From positions 1 through 6,915 of the forward strand of contig CAJQMX010000256.1 in assembly GCA_905479515.1 (NCBI GenBank): DNA of 6,915 nucleotides, in the 5' to 3' direction. The notes beneath the pieces are model-generated. The model saw only the letters and a program-made list of their open reading frames with translations. It did not search any database and was not told the DNA's origin. The DNA comes from an uncultured Parasphingopyxis sp. GTDB lineage: Bacteria > Pseudomonadota > Alphaproteobacteria > Sphingomonadales > Sphingomonadaceae. The translations under genes were made by a program, and so were the position numbers. This document shows, piece by piece, positions 5,696 to 6,915 of this stretch; position 1 is the stretch's first letter; every line of letters starts with the position of its first letter.

Positions 5696-6406
5696 TTATG
5701 CCTCTACCTTAACCCGGTGGCCTGTCTCGAAATCGCCCGAGGCCAGCTCAATGATCGTCTTGGCAACCACCTCCGGCCCCTTGAGCTTGGCCTGATCCTC
5801 TCCCGGATAGGCGAGCTGGCGCATCTTGGTGGCGGTTGCGCCCGGATCGACAATGGCAACGCGCAAGGGGGTGAGGTTCTTGACCTCTTCGCCATAGGCG
5901 GTGACCAGCGTGTCGAGCGCTGCCTTGGAGGCGCCATAGGCACCCCAGAACGCCCGCGGCCTGGCCCCGACGCTGGAAGTGATGGCAATCAGGCGGCCCT
6001 GCTTGCTCTTGCGCAGCATCGGGTCGAACGCCGCGATCATCGCCTGTTGCGCGGTGAAGTTCAGCGTCATGACGTCTGACAGCTCTTTGGCATCGATCTG
6101 GTGCACCGGGGTCAGCGATCCCAGCATGGCGGCATTGAGCACGAGGATATCGAGCGCGTCCCAGCGCTCGCCAATCGCTGTGGCAAGCCGCATGATGCTG
6201 TCGCCATCGACCAGGTCGAGCGGCGCGATGGTGGCGCTGCCACCGGCATCATGGATGGCGTCCTCAACCTCTTCGAGGCCGCCCACTGTGCGGGCGACAA
6301 GGATGACATGCGCGCCTTCAGCCGCCAGCGCCTTTGCCGTGGCCGCACCGATCCCGCGACTGGCTCCGGTAACAAGGGCCAGCCTTCCATCCAACGTCTT
6401 GGTCAT
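5696..6406 (-). CDS. Short-chain dehydrogenase/reductase (SDR), NAD(P)-dependent
   Basis: This is a 236-residue classical SDR. The Rossmann nucleotide-binding motif is TGASRGIG (13-20), and the structural NAA motif is at 91-93. The catalytic tetrad is complete: Asn116, Ser144 (13 residues before the tyrosine, as in FabG), Tyr157 and Lys161 in YGASK. The PG motif after the sixth strand is VDPGA (186-190). Arg39 after the second strand (LVART) hints at NADPH preference, which is an inference. The enzyme is cytoplasmic and oxidises or reduces an alcohol/carbonyl pair; the substrate is unknown, and the divergent C-terminus (res. 195-236) rules out a simple FabG call. The gene follows purF after 32 bases on the same strand, so both are probably on one transcript. 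I recall this neighbour pair from sphingomonad genomes, where no role in purine synthesis is established. Confidence 0.92.
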   Translation of the reverse strand: MTKTLDGRLALVTGASRGIGAATAKALAAEGAHVILVARTVGGLEEVEDAIHDAGGSATIAPLDLVDGDSIMRLATAIGERWDALDILVLNAAMLGSLTPVHQIDAKELSDVMTLNFTAQQAMIAAFDPMLRKSKQGRLIAITSSVGARPRAFWGAYGASKAALDTLVTAYGEEVKNLTPLRVAIVDPGATATKMRQLAYPGEDQAKLKGPEVVAKTIIELASGDFETGHRVKVEA

Positions 6407-6438
6407 TTAGGTCTGCTCTTCCTGTTGCGCACCGTGGA

Positions 6439-6915
6439 TCATGTCACGCGTTCCGCAAGCAGGGGAAACTGGGTGACATTCTCCTGGCCGTCCTGATCGG
6501 TCAGCGTCGTCGGGTAATCGCCGGTGAAACAGGCATCGCAGCGTTGCGGACGCTCATTGCTCCGGCCGGCCTCACCCAAGGCGCGGTAGAGCCCGTCGAT
6601 CGAGATAAAGGCCAGGCTGTCGGCCTTGATATAGTCCTGCATCCCGGCGACATCATATTGCGCCGCGAGCAGCTTTTCGCGCTTCGGCGTGTCGACCCCA
6701 TAGAAGCAGCTGTTGCGGGTTGGCGGGCTGGCGATGCGCATATGCACCTCGGTCGCCCCGGCTTCGCGCATCATCTCGACAATCTTGGTGCTCGTGGTGC
6801 CACGGACAATGGAATCATCGACCAGGATAACCCGCTTGCCCTCAATCAGCGCACGGTTGGCATTATGCTTCAGCTTCACGCCCAGATGGCGAACCTTGTC
6901 GCCGGGCTGGATAAA
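6439..6915 (-). CDS. purF: Amidophosphoribosyltransferase, C-terminal part (5' end outside window)
   Basis: The frame is open to the window edge, giving 158 C-terminal residues out of about 480-500. PurF makes 5-phosphoribosylamine from PRPP and glutamine, the committed step of purine synthesis, in the cytoplasm. The phosphoribosyltransferase PRPP loop is plain: VILVDDSIVRGTTS (window residues 29-42). Further family marks are ASPPT (62-66), SCFYGVDTP (69-77) and CDACFTGDYP (126-135). Cys70, Cys126 and Cys129 match the positions of three iron-sulfur ligands in the Bacillus subtilis enzyme, whereas the E. coli type lacks them, so this should be the [4Fe-4S] form; the fourth cysteine would lie outside the window. 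An internal GTG at 6879 can open the frame, but the coding sequence clearly continues upstream (FIQPGDKVRHLGVK), so it is not the start. The SDR gene follows 32 bases after the stop. Confidence 0.96.
   Translation of the reverse strand, partial: FIQPGDKVRHLGVKLKHNANRALIEGKRVILVDDSIVRGTTSTKIVEMMREAGATEVHMRIASPPTRNSCFYGVDTPKREKLLAAQYDVAGMQDYIKADSLAFISIDGLYRALGEAGRSNERPQRCDACFTGDYPTTLTDQDGQENVTQFPLLAERVT

Noticed and set aside
6877..6879. GTG as the start of a short 146-residue phosphoribosyltransferase
   Set aside because: The homology to purF continues without a break upstream to the window edge.

Overview
The window reads as chromosomal DNA from an alphaproteobacterium, most likely of the order Sphingomonadales. 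The evidence is the high-GC codon use (GCC, CGC, GGC, CTG), the close purF/short-chain dehydrogenase pair, the alphaproteobacterial flavour of the cyclopropane-synthase C-terminus, a DUF2165 membrane protein, and a helix-turn-helix protein of a type I associate with sphingomonads. The order-level call is inference from protein style, not a computed phylogeny.

Layout, left to right. (1) Positions 1-1744, plus strand: the 3' end of a cyclopropane-fatty-acyl-phospholipid synthase gene, sharing one base with the start of a gene for a secreted beta-lactamase-fold serine hydrolase. (2) Positions 1770-2598, minus strand: a small c-type cytochrome lipoprotein and, upstream of it, a tiny exported protein built from about seven short repeats. 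(3) Positions 2599-2935: a 337-base gene-free stretch with two eroded, collinear repeat units, perhaps insertion-sequence debris. (4) Positions 2936-4012, plus strand: a membrane fatty acid desaturase with all three histidine boxes. (5) Positions 4013-4286: a gene-free stretch ending in an 8-bp perfect inverted repeat and a possible promoter placed so that the next transcript could be leaderless. (6) Positions 4287-5054, plus strand: a helix-turn-helix protein resembling a phage small terminase, with no phage genes around it. (7) Positions 5131-6915, minus strand: purF (3' end), a short-chain dehydrogenase 32 bases after it, then the DUF2165 membrane protein.

Two genes act on membrane acyl chains: the cyclopropane synthase methylates double bonds in phospholipids, and the desaturase makes double bonds. 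They are 2.4 kb apart and not in one operon, so this is a shared theme rather than proof of a pathway. The purF block is ordinary core metabolism. The items most worth a second look are the repeat protein at 2284-2598, the repeated region upstream of the desaturase, and the helix-turn-helix gene with its inverted repeat. No CRISPR array, tRNA, rRNA, intact insertion sequence or defence system was seen.
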